A stretch of DNA of 64,000 nucleotides, taken from Desulfurococcales archaeon. GTDB taxonomy: Archaea; Thermoproteota; Thermoprotei_A; Sulfolobales; NBVN01. The stretch covers positions 197,929-261,928 of the forward strand of contig JAGDWD010000007.1 in NCBI GenBank assembly GCA_023255955.1. The letters are read 5' to 3'. Below, one piece after another: positions 20,468-30,750 of the stretch. How positions within the stretch are numbered: position 1 is the stretch's first letter; every line of letters begins with the position of its first letter. The position numbers were made by a program, and so were the translations under genes. The notes beneath the pieces are model-generated. The model did no database searches, was not told the origin of the DNA, and saw only the letters and a list, made by a program, of their open reading frames with translations.

Positions 20468-21045
20468 TGATAGCTGTCTCCAGGATTAGCCACCCTAAAG
20501 ATATAGGGACCCTAATCGAAGCAGTCAAAATTAGTGAAGCTGAGATTACCCTGCTATGTGGTGATGTGAATATAAACGAGAGCTTCTTTAATGATTTACC
20601 GAACAGTAAGGTCATCATGATTTCGGGAGACGACGATGATGTACACGTAATTAAAGTCGCGAGAAGGCGTAACGCGTTAATTGACGGGAAGATAGTTGAA
20701 GTCTTCGGAATAAAGATTGGTGGTATAGGCGCTGTGAGCACATCACTTGACAGCACATCCTTGACTCTAGCGGGAGGTAATGTGGATATTTTAATGACTC
20801 ACTACCCTCCATATGGTTGTTTAGATAGGATACCGCCTCTACTCATACCCTCAGGATTAAAGACTGTGCGGAGCGTGGTAGATTCATTAAAGCCGAGTCT
20901 CGTTCTTATAGGACACGGAACTAAACCAGCAATAGGTTTTTGTGGTAATGCTGTAGCTGTTAGTATGCCACATACTATAGCAATAATTGATTCCTTTAAA
21001 CCTCGTAGAATAAGGTTTATACCATTAACTGGAGAGCATAGTTAG
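20464..21045 (+). CDS. metallophosphoesterase-like protein
   Basis: CGDVN, SGDDDD, THYPPYG, GHG motifs. Confidence 0.7.
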   Translation: MMIAVSRISHPKDIGTLIEAVKISEAEITLLCGDVNINESFFNDLPNSKVIMISGDDDDVHVIKVARRRNALIDGKIVEVFGIKIGGIGAVSTSLDSTSLTLAGGNVDILMTHYPPYGCLDRIPPLLIPSGLKTVRSVVDSLKPSLVLIGHGTKPAIGFCGNAVAVSMPHTIAIIDSFKPRRIRFIPLTGEHS

Positions 21046-21056
21046 GTAGGGTTAGT

Positions 21057-22199
21057 GTGTGCTCAGATTGCCGCATAGGATTCCTAGTAAACCCCATAGC
21101 GGGTATGGGTGGATCAGTCGGCTTGAAAGGGACTGACGGTGATCTACTCGACGAAGCCATAAAAAGAGGAGCGAAACCTGTAGCTCCATCTAGAGCTATG
21201 AGGTTTCTATCCAAGCTTAAAGAGAATAAACCGGACGACATGACCTTAATTTCCGCTGGGGGGATTATGGGGTGCGACTATGTTGCACAAGCCGGTCTGA
21301 GAGGGTATATCTGTCTTGAAGAGCCTAAACACAGAAAAACTACCAGGAACGATACAATCAGCATAGTAAGGGAGCTTCTCAAACTCGGCGTACACGCCAT
21401 AGTCTTCGTTGGAGGGGACGGAACAGCGCGAGACATTCTAGAAGCTTGCGGTCCTTCAATACCGATAATAGGAATACCTTCAGGTGTCAAAGTATACTCA
21501 TCAGTTTTTGCGGTATCACCAGAAGCAGCATCCAAGATCGTCACCGACTTCTGTCGGGGCGAGGCTAGAATAGAAATAGGGGATGTTGTTGACGTAAATG
21601 AAGAGATGTTACGTCAGGACATCTTACTACTTAAGCCTTACGGGAAAGCTCTCACAATCTCATCAGAGAGTCTTAGAGTAAGCACCAAGGAGTTAGGTGG
21701 TTCAGATGATGTTGACGCCATAGCTGAGTACTTTATTACGGAGATATATAAACCGGGAGCCCTGTACATACTAGGGCCCGGATCAACAACTAAGACTATA
21801 GCTACAAAACTCGGGATAAATAAAACCCTCCTAGGTTTTGACGCCATCTACGACGGAAAACTTGTCGGGAAGGACCTCACAGCAGAAGATATTCGAAGAC
21901 TTATCAACACATATAGAGAGGTCTACGTAGTTCTATCAATAATTGGCGGGCAGGGATATCTCATAGGGCGAGGTAACCAACAACTAACTCCTGAAATACT
22001 TAAAGCTATAGGACGTGAGAGAATCGTAGTCGTCAGTACTAAAAGCAAGCTTACTAGGCTTAAGCGCTTGTTAATAGATAGTGGGGACGTTGAAGTAGAC
22101 AAGGAGCTGTCCGGCTACTACAGAGTTATAACAGGTTACGGGGAGGTCTCCATCATCAAGGCCGTACCCGCCTCAGACCTGGAAGCTCTCAATTCATGA
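21057..22199 (+). CDS. ATP-NAD kinase-like protein (COG3199 type)
   Basis: GFLVNPIAGMGGSVGLKGTDG, FVGGDGTARDI. Confidence 0.88.
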   Translation: MCSDCRIGFLVNPIAGMGGSVGLKGTDGDLLDEAIKRGAKPVAPSRAMRFLSKLKENKPDDMTLISAGGIMGCDYVAQAGLRGYICLEEPKHRKTTRNDTISIVRELLKLGVHAIVFVGGDGTARDILEACGPSIPIIGIPSGVKVYSSVFAVSPEAASKIVTDFCRGEARIEIGDVVDVNEEMLRQDILLLKPYGKALTISSESLRVSTKELGGSDDVDAIAEYFITEIYKPGALYILGPGSTTKTIATKLGINKTLLGFDAIYDGKLVGKDLTAEDIRRLINTYREVYVVLSIIGGQGYLIGRGNQQLTPEILKAIGRERIVVVSTKSKLTRLKRLLIDSGDVEVDKELSGYYRVITGYGEVSIIKAVPASDLEALNS

Positions 22200-22205
22200 A
22201 CGTAA

Positions 22206-22345
22206 CCGTTTGTCCCTAGATGCTTGTTGATGTGGGTTTATGTTTGTTTATTGCGTCTAGGGACTTCCACCTTACTCGCAGGGGTTTTCCCTACCCCTGC
22301 GGGTCGTGGGCGGCCTTCGTCCCGAACGGAACGCAGGACACATCT
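22206..22345 (-). ncRNA. candidate TnpB-associated omegaRNA/reRNA scaffold (copy A)
   Basis: About 140 nt strongly conserved with 58859-59000; 12-bp stem GTCCCTAGATGC/GCGTCTAGGGAC (22212-22223/22253-22264) and GC hairpin CGCAGGGG/CCCCTGCG (22277-22284/22294-22301); overlaps the tnpB stop codon. Confidence 0.55.
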
Positions 22346-22479
22346 ACGCTTAACCCCGCAGAGCTCGGAGCACTACTCCCATCACTCAGCAGGGTATCCA
22401 AGCTACCTACAGGAATGAAGTTAGTGAGCTCAACGCATAACCCCAGAACACAGCAAACCATAAACACAGAGACCACCAA
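22291..22479 (-). pseudogene. TnpB C-terminal remnant (copy A)
   Basis: Minus-strand ...LLSDGSSAPSSAGLSVDVSCVPFGTKAAHDPQG* matches copy B ...LGGDGSNAPSLSGLDLDVSRMPFGTNTTHDPQG*. Confidence 0.6.
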
Positions 22480-22559
22480 TCAAAAACAGAACAGCCCAAA
22501 CTACTTACTAGTTAAATAATGATGCTAGTGTTAAATGCGGATCTCACTAAGTAATTTCC

Positions 22560-23006
22560 TCAGTTAGATGGGAAGTTTAAGACGAGTCTCTTCCTACTTC
22601 TCCACCAGGTAATGTGTTTTACACCAGCTCTCTTCAGCTCGATGGCTAGTTTTCTGTCTGTTGTGATTACTATGGCTTCAGCTCCTATGGTCTTGGAGTA
22701 ATCTAGTATGCACTCATCTGCGGTGGAACATCCTCCAATATCTACCCATGTTAGAACCTCTGAGTAGTTATCTAGCTTAGCTAGAGCTAGCCTAGCAGCA
22801 ACAGCCTTACTGCCTTTACCTGAAGCTAGCTTCCTAAGCTCTCCTACCACAGGTGTGAGTAATCTTATATCAATACTTGAGCAGTAATCTGTGAGAACCT
22901 CCTTCGATTCAAGTAGGGGATCTATCCCTTCATACACTAGAAGAAGAGCACTTGTATCCGGGATAATAACACAGCGACGCTCGGGCTGGTTAGTCCCTAA
23001 TGACAC
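22560..23006 (-). CDS. PIN-domain protein (FCF1/VapC-like)
   Basis: IIPDTSALLLVYEG, DYCS, ITTDRKLA; next to aIF2-gamma. Confidence 0.8.
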   Translation of the reverse strand: MSLGTNQPERRCVIIPDTSALLLVYEGIDPLLESKEVLTDYCSSIDIRLLTPVVGELRKLASGKGSKAVAARLALAKLDNYSEVLTWVDIGGCSTADECILDYSKTIGAEAIVITTDRKLAIELKRAGVKHITWWRSRKRLVLNFPSN

Positions 23007-24222
23007 CCCATCCTACCAGTCTCCACCTATTCATAACGTTCCTACTTATGGCTATCTTCATCCCCTTCCACGCTACAACAGGCTTGTCTACTAACTCAAG
23101 CTCGAACCAGTCACTCGAGAGTCTCTTAATAGTGGCCATAGCTATTGCTGTACCCACGGTCACTACAAGTCTCTCACCAACTCTTAGCGGGGAGACCTTC
23201 TGAAGCTCCTTGGTACCGATCACCCTCTCAAATAAGGAGAAGTCAGCAGCGATGTGAGTACGAGGCTCGGGGAGCTGGCCAGCTAAACCTACAACTGAGC
23301 CTACCAGCTTGTCGGCTTTAGTGAGGGACGGATCCAAAGATGTTCCGATAGCTACCAGTCCACCAGGTCTTGCTTCCTTAAAGCTTCGTTCACCAAACTT
23401 TATGCTCTCAATCCTGGTGACAAGCTTTCTATAAACTGTTTTCCCACCTTCCACGACCTTTATTCCAGGGCTTATCTCTATCTCGTCACCTACCTTAAAC
23501 ACTCCCTTGATGATGGATCCACCAACTACCCCACCAACAAGTCTGTCAGGTGGTGTCCCGGGTTTATTCACATCGAAAGACCTGGCAACAAACATGACTG
23601 GTTTTGCTGATAGGTCACGTTCAGGAGTCTTGAAGTGGTGTTCCATAGCCGATAGGAGGACATCTATATTTACTCCATGTAGCGCACTAACTGGAATTAT
23701 GGGGGCGTCTTCCGCGAACGACCCTCTCAAAAAGTTCCGTATCTCATCGTAGTTCTTTTTAGCTTGCTCCCTATCAACTACATCTACCTTATTCTGAACC
23801 ACGATAATGTTTCTAACCCCTATGACCTCCAATGCTTTGAAGTGTTCCCGTGTTTGTGGCTGTGGACACGGTTCGTTAGCTGCTACGACTAAGAGAGCAC
23901 TATCCATTAAGGCCGCTCCAGAGAGCATGTTCGCCATTAAGACCTCATGTCCTGGTGAATCTACGAAAGATATACTCCTTCTGTAGACAGGGTTTGAACA
24001 TTCTATCGGATCTGTAACAAATCTCTCATATTCGGATCTATCCGGGCACTCGTAAACATCTGCGTCGGCGTAGCCCAGCTTTATGGTCATAGATCTCAGT
24101 AACTCCTCTGAGTGCTTAGAGGTCCATATACCTGTTATAGCCTCTACTAACGTAGTTTTCCCGTGGTCAACGTGACCCACTACACCTATGTTTATCTCAG
24201 GCTGCCTCACACTCTGATCCAT
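22990..24222 (-). CDS. translation initiation factor aIF2 gamma subunit
   Basis: INIGVVGHVDHGKTTLVEAITGIWTSKHSEEL, VDSPGHE, QNKVD. Confidence 0.96.
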   Translation of the reverse strand: MDQSVRQPEINIGVVGHVDHGKTTLVEAITGIWTSKHSEELLRSMTIKLGYADADVYECPDRSEYERFVTDPIECSNPVYRRSISFVDSPGHEVLMANMLSGAALMDSALLVVAANEPCPQPQTREHFKALEVIGVRNIIVVQNKVDVVDREQAKKNYDEIRNFLRGSFAEDAPIIPVSALHGVNIDVLLSAMEHHFKTPERDLSAKPVMFVARSFDVNKPGTPPDRLVGGVVGGSIIKGVFKVGDEIEISPGIKVVEGGKTVYRKLVTRIESIKFGERSFKEARPGGLVAIGTSLDPSLTKADKLVGSVVGLAGQLPEPRTHIAADFSLFERVIGTKELQKVSPLRVGERLVVTVGTAIAMATIKRLSSDWFELELVDKPVVAWKGMKIAISRNVMNRWRLVGWGVIRD

Positions 24223-24225
24223 AGA

Positions 24226-24936
24226 CTACCCTCGAAGCTCGTCCGAAGTAAACCTATCGATATACAGTACCTCCTTAACTCCTTCGACGTGCCTTAATAT
24301 GTCGTATGCCGCAAGTGCTTTAGCGTACTGAACATCTCTCCCGACACGAATCTCCTTAGGGAGTTCCACAGTAACTTTCCCGGATTCGCGATCAACGTTA
24401 ACAGATATATTATCAATCTTAACACCTCTAAACCTCCTCTTAACTAGGTACTTAACAGCCTCGACTGGGTCGGTTACGACCTTAAGCACCTTTATTTTCA
24501 GCTTTAATGTCTTACCAGCGAGAGGGTGGTTAAAGTCTACTACTACTCTCCCACCTTCAACAGCAAGTATCCTCCCAGACTCGTCATTTATTCTAACCTC
24601 CCTACCAATCTCAGGCCTAACATTCTGCTTCTCGAAAAGCCTCCTCGGATATATTTTAACCTTACTCGGATCTCGAGGACCGTATGCTTTCTCAGGCGGT
24701 ATCTCAAATTCTGCTTCCTTACCCTCCTCACAGCTAGCTAGGGACTCTTCAAACCCCTGAAAAAATCTACCTTCACCTACAACGACTACCTCCGGCTCGT
24801 AGACAGCACCCTCAACATACTTCTTGTAAAGTTTTGCATCTACCTCTGACGTAGTATCGACGAGTTCTCCCGTGTCTTTCACGAACAGCGAGTACTCGAC
24901 TATAGCTACTCGACCCTTTTCTACCACATACCTCAC
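24226..24936 (-). CDS. FKBP-type peptidyl-prolyl isomerase (SlyD-like)
   Basis: GEGRFFQGFEESL, PPEKAYGPRDPSKV, VVDFNHPLAGKTLKL. Confidence 0.92.
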   Translation of the reverse strand: MRYVVEKGRVAIVEYSLFVKDTGELVDTTSEVDAKLYKKYVEGAVYEPEVVVVGEGRFFQGFEESLASCEEGKEAEFEIPPEKAYGPRDPSKVKIYPRRLFEKQNVRPEIGREVRINDESGRILAVEGGRVVVDFNHPLAGKTLKLKIKVLKVVTDPVEAVKYLVKRRFRGVKIDNISVNVDRESGKVTVELPKEIRVGRDVQYAKALAAYDILRHVEGVKEVLYIDRFTSDELRG

Positions 24937-25030
24937 CTTAGTCTAAATACCTCACCTCAACTTAAAAGCGATAACAGCGGTCTATACACATAAATTAAGT
25001 TGTACTGTATCCTCATTGTTATATGAAAGG

Positions 25031-25134
25031 CGCCGGGGGCGGGATTCGAACCCGCGTGGGGGAGGCCCCCAGTGGGTCTCACGTTCAATGCTGGAACTCG
25101 AGCCCACCGCCTTAGACCGCTCGGCCACCCCGGC
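25031..25134 (-). tRNA. tRNA-Ser(CGA) with ~19-nt intron in the anticodon loop
   Basis: GCCGGGGTGGCCGAGCGGTCTAAGGCGGTGGGCTCGAG[intron]ACCCACTGGGGGCCTCCCCCACGCGGGTTCGAATCCCGCCCCCGGCG; long variable arm, G73 discriminator. Confidence 0.9.
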
Positions 25135-25263
25135 TCGCTATATATTTGCTATACTCAGGTATATAATTTATCACTTGCTGACTTAAAGTTTCATGTTCAG
25201 ACTATCCTTTATAATACAAAACAATACTCTCTAAGCTTCTCGATTCTTAGTGAGTTAGCTTGC

Positions 25264-26100
25264 TTAATTTTGTTTCAATGTTTTAGAGGTTATGAGGTTT
25301 ATGAGGTCGTTCCCAACCTTAATAGCTATGTCTATGGCTGCTAGTATCTCTGACTCGGTGAGGCCACCGCTCCCAGATTTCTGGAGTCCGGCTATTCTTC
25401 CATCATCAGATACAGCTACTATAAGCTTAGTCTCTGCCATATTCTCCTCCTCTAGATCTGGGTCAACAAACAACACATTCTCGACTTTCGAGACGGTTAC
25501 GGTCACTACCTTATGATTTAATGGGAGTGGAGATACCTTACTACTCCTGTCTACTCTGATATTACCTGCTTCATCAACCTCCACCTTAGGTAGGTAGGTA
25601 CTCATTAATGCCGCTAGAGAAGCTATTGAGGACGCGTCCACTAAGTTTCCATCATGATCTAGTACGTAGATATCTACGTAGACTACCCAAGCCTTTCTAC
25701 CAGGAATTATCGCCAGCTTACTTAAGTCTATTGCCTTCAACTCCCTCAATGCCCTATCAACAACTCTAGCAAGCTCTATAGCGTTCTCGTCGGGGGGTCC
25801 TGGCTCAAAAGTTGGTGAAGCAGTCGGCATGAACTCCGCACTGACTACAAGTGCTCCCTCATTCGGCGTATCCGGGTATGGACTTCCAATCTCAAGCTTT
25901 ACACCAGCTACAACAACAGTGTTACCCAGCCTAACGAGGGCCGATCCATCAGCATTAGGTACATAACCGAGAACTACCTCAATTGGTCTAAAATCTAGTA
26001 AGCCCCTACCAGTGCTTCTCATACCCTTCTTAAGCATGTTAATTATGGTCAACATCTTCAGCTTTGGGGTTATCATATCCGTAGACGGTGTATGAGACAT
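25264..26100 (-). CDS. exosome subunit Rrp42
   Basis: RNase PH fold, GRGLLDFRPIEV; adjacent to Rrp41. Confidence 0.93.
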   Translation of the reverse strand: MSHTPSTDMITPKLKMLTIINMLKKGMRSTGRGLLDFRPIEVVLGYVPNADGSALVRLGNTVVVAGVKLEIGSPYPDTPNEGALVVSAEFMPTASPTFEPGPPDENAIELARVVDRALRELKAIDLSKLAIIPGRKAWVVYVDIYVLDHDGNLVDASSIASLAALMSTYLPKVEVDEAGNIRVDRSSKVSPLPLNHKVVTVTVSKVENVLFVDPDLEEENMAETKLIVAVSDDGRIAGLQKSGSGGLTESEILAAIDIAIKVGNDLINLITSKTLKQN

Positions 26101-26825
26101 TACTCTTCAACCCTCACCTTCAGATAACTATTTCTGAGAGCCTCTCGAGCCAGCCTATATATCTGGTTAGCACCCTCTAAAGCTAGCTTAAGAGCCTCGA
26201 CGAACTCATCCCGGGTGAGGACTCCGTTAAGCTGTAGTAGTGTTATCATGCCTAGGGATGGAGCTACAGCTACAGGCATGTCAGCCTCACCGAACATATC
26301 CTCCACCTCGTCGATGTCCAGTACCAGGACGTTATTGACCTTACCCACCGCAACACCTACTACTATATCCCGCATCGGTATTCCGGCATCGGCTAACGCT
26401 AGAGAGGCTGCTGTGACTGAGGCAGTTCTAGTTCCACCATCAGCATTTATTACCTCTATGAAAATATCGATGGCGGTTCTCGGGAACATCTCAGTCATAA
26501 CCACAGGCTCCAGCGACTCCCTTATTACCTTTGACAGCTCTATTTCCCTACGAGAAGGAGCAGGAGACTTCCTCTCATGTGTTGAGAAGGTGAGCATGTG
26601 GTATCTACACCTTATTATAGCCCTATCTGGGAGGAGTAAATGTCTCAGCGGTATCTCTCTAGGACCGTGAACCGCTGCTAAGATCTTAGTTGCTCCGTAC
26701 TCGACTAGGGCTGAACCCGAGGCTTTGTTTAAGACTCCTACGGATATCTTTATAGGTCTCAGCTCGTTCGGTCTCCGACCGTCATGTCTTAACCCGTCCT
26801 CTCTAATCAGTCTTGGTTTCTCCAC
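26100..26825 (-). CDS. exosome subunit Rrp41
   Basis: [46 protein letters not shown]. Confidence 0.96.
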   Translation of the reverse strand: MEKPRLIREDGLRHDGRRPNELRPIKISVGVLNKASGSALVEYGATKILAAVHGPREIPLRHLLLPDRAIIRCRYHMLTFSTHERKSPAPSRREIELSKVIRESLEPVVMTEMFPRTAIDIFIEVINADGGTRTASVTAASLALADAGIPMRDIVVGVAVGKVNNVLVLDIDEVEDMFGEADMPVAVAPSLGMITLLQLNGVLTRDEFVEALKLALEGANQIYRLAREALRNSYLKVRVEE

Positions 26826-27537
26826 CTATCAGACCCCTCTTAACTTTCTCTCGGATAATAAACTCTTTAACCCTATCTGTCAGGCCCGGTATGTGAGCTT
26901 CACGCTCTATTTTGAGTATGGCCATTATAACTATCTCCTCGAGCTCCTTGTTTGGGCACCTCACAAGTATCCTACCATTTCTAGCTACTATCACCTCACA
27001 ACCTGTCTCACCTTCTAGGAGCTGATGCATAGAGCCCTTACGACCTATTACTCTCGCAACCTTCACCGGACTTATCTCTACTACCGTTCCATGAACAATC
27101 TTACCTAGACCCTTACCCTTAGTAGTTAGTATAGGTCCTCTATTACGTTCGAAGACCTCGACCTTAGCAAGTATGGTGTCCCCCACAGCTAAATAATCAC
27201 CTAGATCCTCTCTAGCAGGGTTGACGGGCCTGCCCAGAAAGTCAACAGCATATAGAGTAGCAGTAAACGGTGCTCGGATATCTACCTCCCAAGACGTCAC
27301 ACCTACATCCATCACATACCCTATAACTAAATCATCAACCTGCGGTACGTAGCATCCCTCTAGAGGTATTAGACTCAGCTCCTTACTTTCCTCGTTAACC
27401 TGGGCTAAACCGACGACCGTTGCTATGTACTTACTACCCACTTTAATTATGAAGTTAGGTGTGGAGATCTTGTAGTCTCCTTCAACTATCGCCTCACCCG
27501 GAACTACTAGAACCCTGCGAGGTTCCTGGGTCTCCAA
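26803..27537 (-). CDS. exosome subunit Rrp4
   Basis: VVPGEAI, S1 and KH domains ([13 protein letters not shown]). Confidence 0.94.
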   Translation of the reverse strand: METQEPRRVLVVPGEAIVEGDYKISTPNFIIKVGSKYIATVVGLAQVNEESKELSLIPLEGCYVPQVDDLVIGYVMDVGVTSWEVDIRAPFTATLYAVDFLGRPVNPAREDLGDYLAVGDTILAKVEVFERNRGPILTTKGKGLGKIVHGTVVEISPVKVARVIGRKGSMHQLLEGETGCEVIVARNGRILVRCPNKELEEIVIMAILKIEREAHIPGLTDRVKEFIIREKVKRGLIGGETKTD

Positions 27538-28236
27538 CTAAACCACCTCGACCTTGACTTCTGCCTGACCCTTTGTGATCCTATTGATCTTATCTATAAC
27601 CTCACCTTGGAGACCTGCTGGAACCTCAAAATCTAGCTTAAAACTACCGTCCTTACCCCACTCCTCTCCTTTAACCTCACCCAGTTTCTTCAAGTCTTGA
27701 GCTACCCTAGGAGCTATCTCCGGAGGCACCTTCACCGTGAACTTAGCTCTCGCTATCCTAATTGGGAGGACCCTAGCAATAGCTTTGACTATCATGGCGG
27801 CCTGCTCCTCCACACCCTTATAAAGATCTATAGAGACCTTAGCCTCCTCCATAGCTTTCTCAATCCTCTGTGGAGGGATCGGAGTCTTTGTTCTAGGGTC
27901 CACAGCTGACCTAGCTATGTAATTAATGATCTGCCTTCTCTTATTCTCTAACATCCTCCTTCTCTGCTCTGTTGTGAGTTGGAGCTCACCTTTCTTGATG
28001 ATTATGTCAGCTATTTTTCTTATGTCTTCTGTCCCGAATACCCTGACTAGTTCCTCGGGGGAGGCTTTATCACCCTTACGAGCATCCTTATATATGTAGT
28101 CCCCCTTAAGAACATCCTCCAGGTCTACCTGCCTACCTTCCCTATACTCAAAAGCTTTATCTGGGTCAACTAATATCTCGAATCTATGTCCCTTAAACTC
28201 ATACCTAGCAACAACATACTCCCTGCTTTTACTCAT
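27538..28236 (-). CDS. SBDS ribosome maturation protein homolog
   Basis: [23 protein letters not shown]. Confidence 0.94.
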   Translation of the reverse strand: MSKSREYVVARYEFKGHRFEILVDPDKAFEYREGRQVDLEDVLKGDYIYKDARKGDKASPEELVRVFGTEDIRKIADIIIKKGELQLTTEQRRRMLENKRRQIINYIARSAVDPRTKTPIPPQRIEKAMEEAKVSIDLYKGVEEQAAMIVKAIARVLPIRIARAKFTVKVPPEIAPRVAQDLKKLGEVKGEEWGKDGSFKLDFEVPAGLQGEVIDKINRITKGQAEVKVEVV

Positions 28237-28964
28237 TTATCTACACCGGCCTCTTGAATCGCAGCCTTGATTTGGTCGACAGACATCTTCCTGAATATAG
28301 CCTCCTTAACGTCGATATACCCTATCTCGACATAGTTCGGATCGAGAGGACCTTCACTACTAGCTCTTAAAGCCTGAAGAGCTAGCATTATCTGCTCCTT
28401 AACGTCGAGCCTCTCATCATAGTGTTTCTCAAGGTATTGCGCAGCTGTCTGCTCACCCATACCAACAGCCAGTGCCAGATATCCGAAGTAGTAGCCATTT
28501 ATTTCTGTCCTAAAAAGCCTAACCCCCCTCCTATCAATACCCAGAAATATCAGTGAAACACCGAACGGTCTCACACCAGCATGCTGTGTGTAAAGCTGTT
28601 TAATGTCGCACACACTCCTAGTTAGTAACTCCACATCTATCTGCTCATCATACACGAATCTGTAGTTCATGGCTACCTGCCTAGCATAATCTATGAGAAC
28701 CCTTCCATCAGCTGCCAGCCCAGCGAATGAGGCTCCAATATGTGTATCAATAATGTAAACCTTCTCAATAGACCTCATATCAATTAGCGGAGCTATTTTT
28801 CTTTTCTCAGCAACTAGAACACCACCTTTATCGGTCTTTATCGCTATAGTAGTCCAACCTTTCCTTATATTCTCAGAAGCATATTCTACCTGGTATAACT
28901 TTCCATCAGGGGAAAACACCGTTATTGCTCTATCATATCCCAGAGCAGGAGGACCGAACGCCAT
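28233..28964 (-). CDS. psmA: proteasome alpha subunit
   Basis: [23 protein letters not shown]. Confidence 0.97.
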   Translation of the reverse strand: MAFGPPALGYDRAITVFSPDGKLYQVEYASENIRKGWTTIAIKTDKGGVLVAEKRKIAPLIDMRSIEKVYIIDTHIGASFAGLAADGRVLIDYARQVAMNYRFVYDEQIDVELLTRSVCDIKQLYTQHAGVRPFGVSLIFLGIDRRGVRLFRTEINGYYFGYLALAVGMGEQTAAQYLEKHYDERLDVKEQIMLALQALRASSEGPLDPNYVEIGYIDVKEAIFRKMSVDQIKAAIQEAGVDK

Positions 28965-29297
28965 TACCTCACCCTACCAATCTAGTCTATACAAGTGCGA
29001 CATAAAAATAGATATCACACAGAGATTAATTAGAACCTATCTCACGCTAGAAAGTGGTATCCGACTTAACCCACTACTTTAATTTACTGGGATTCACGTT
29101 CCCCACGTTTCAAAACTAGTAGTTTTGGATAATTCAAAGCAGGAAATTAGTTCAGTAATGTCGTTTCAGTATTTTACAGTAAATGAGTATCTCAAGGCCA
29201 GCCCAAATTCTTCTCTATGGTTAGCAAAGAAAGTAAATTCCAATCACATAATTCATTCTTATTTTTATCGGTTCTACATGACTTCTAGAGAAGTCTG

Positions 29298-30623
29298 ATG
29301 GAAAGCTCAAAGAACATTAGGAAGCTAGCATTTAAAATCTCCTGGCCCATGATAGTAAGCGAGCTGACAGAGAGCCTATACTCTCTAACCGATACGTACT
29401 TCGTATCAAAACTCGGCACACACTCCCTAGCTGGTATCGGGGTCGCTTCATACGTAACTTGGCTGATCTTCGGGCTAACCTCAATATTCTCAGTCGGTGC
29501 TCTCGTATTCATAGCTCAAGCTTATGGCGCTAAGGAACTTAAAAGAGCTAGAGTAGCTCTAGGTACCACAATACCAGTTACGATCCTGCTAACCCTCCCA
29601 GTAGCTCTCGCAGTGTCTGCTAGATCTGATGCTTTTATCGCTTTAATTGCCGGGTCAGAAGAGCATGGTGTCATAACTGAGGGAGCTTCCTACCTCAGCA
29701 TTAGAGCTCTCGGATTCCCGATAATGGCCGTAGCAATGTGTCTCGACGCCTCACTCAGAGCTGTAGGAGCCACGAAGTACTCAATGATATCCATAGTCTT
29801 TAGCGCCCTTCTTAACGTGATCCTCGACCCGATCATGATTTTCGGGTTACTAGGATTCCCCAAGCTAGGCGTAGCAGGTGCTGCTCTAGCCACAGTAATA
29901 TCGTCAGCCTGTTTAATACCTCTCTCATTGACCTTTCTTAAAAGGCTCGACATTCTCCCAATAATAAGGCTTGATACCGAGATACTGCTAAAGATGCTCA
30001 GAGTAGGTGTCCCCGCAACTGCTGAGAGATTTATATTCTCTTTAGGAAACGGTGTCTATATAGCCATCATAGCTAGGTGCGGTCCATCAGCTATGGCAGC
30101 TCACCAAATCGGTGTTAGGATTGAGAGCGTCATATTCATGCCCGGCTTCGCGTTCTCAATTGCGGCGTCCACCTTAGTAGGTCAGTACATAGGTGCCGGC
30201 AACTTACCCGAAGGTAAGAAGGCCGGTTACGAAGTCGCGAAGCTTGCTTTAATCTATATGAGCTTACTAGGTGTTTTAGTAGCACTAGCATCGAGGTACA
30301 TCGCGATGCCCTTCTCAACCAGTGAAGAGGTTCTAACTCTCGCGTCCATTTACCTAGTACTAGCAGGTCTTAGTGAACCTGGGCTAGCTCTAGCTATGAC
30401 CATAGGAGGAGCTGTTAGAGGTGCTGGAAACACCGTAGTTCCACTAATAATTAACTCCAGCTGCCTCTATTTAGTCAGGATAGTCCCATCGCTTGCTCTA
30501 GTTCGCTACATGAATGTCTTCGGTGCTTGGCTAGCGATGGCCATAGATGTGTATGTCAGGGGAGCTATAATGCTGTGGATCTATCAGACACATTACAGCG
30601 CCTTAGTCAGAAGACTAGTCTAA
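29298..30623 (+). CDS. MATE family efflux transporter
   Basis: 12-TM MATE pattern; TDTYFVSKLGTHSLAGIGVAS. Confidence 0.9.
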   Translation: MESSKNIRKLAFKISWPMIVSELTESLYSLTDTYFVSKLGTHSLAGIGVASYVTWLIFGLTSIFSVGALVFIAQAYGAKELKRARVALGTTIPVTILLTLPVALAVSARSDAFIALIAGSEEHGVITEGASYLSIRALGFPIMAVAMCLDASLRAVGATKYSMISIVFSALLNVILDPIMIFGLLGFPKLGVAGAALATVISSACLIPLSLTFLKRLDILPIIRLDTEILLKMLRVGVPATAERFIFSLGNGVYIAIIARCGPSAMAAHQIGVRIESVIFMPGFAFSIAASTLVGQYIGAGNLPEGKKAGYEVAKLALIYMSLLGVLVALASRYIAMPFSTSEEVLTLASIYLVLAGLSEPGLALAMTIGGAVRGAGNTVVPLIINSSCLYLVRIVPSLALVRYMNVFGAWLAMAIDVYVRGAIMLWIYQTHYSALVRRLV

Positions 30624-30750
30624 CGATAGCTTGATGACTTATTTTCCCAGAACTGAGGAGGTTAAGACTCAATAATAGTGTAGCTGTTAAGAGTAGCCTC
30701 TGAAAGCAGTCTTTGCCTGTAATATTAGCAACCAGCTAGAGTTAGTAGAG

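Noticed and set aside
22220-22519. 99-aa plus-strand ORF MLVDVGLCLFIASRDFHLTRRG...
   Set aside because: Antisense of the TnpB remnant and its structured end; better explained by the element.
25031-25134. Initial reading as tRNA-Leu(GAG)
   Set aside because: Loop alignment gives CTCGAGA with anticodon CGA and G73, so tRNA-Ser fits better.
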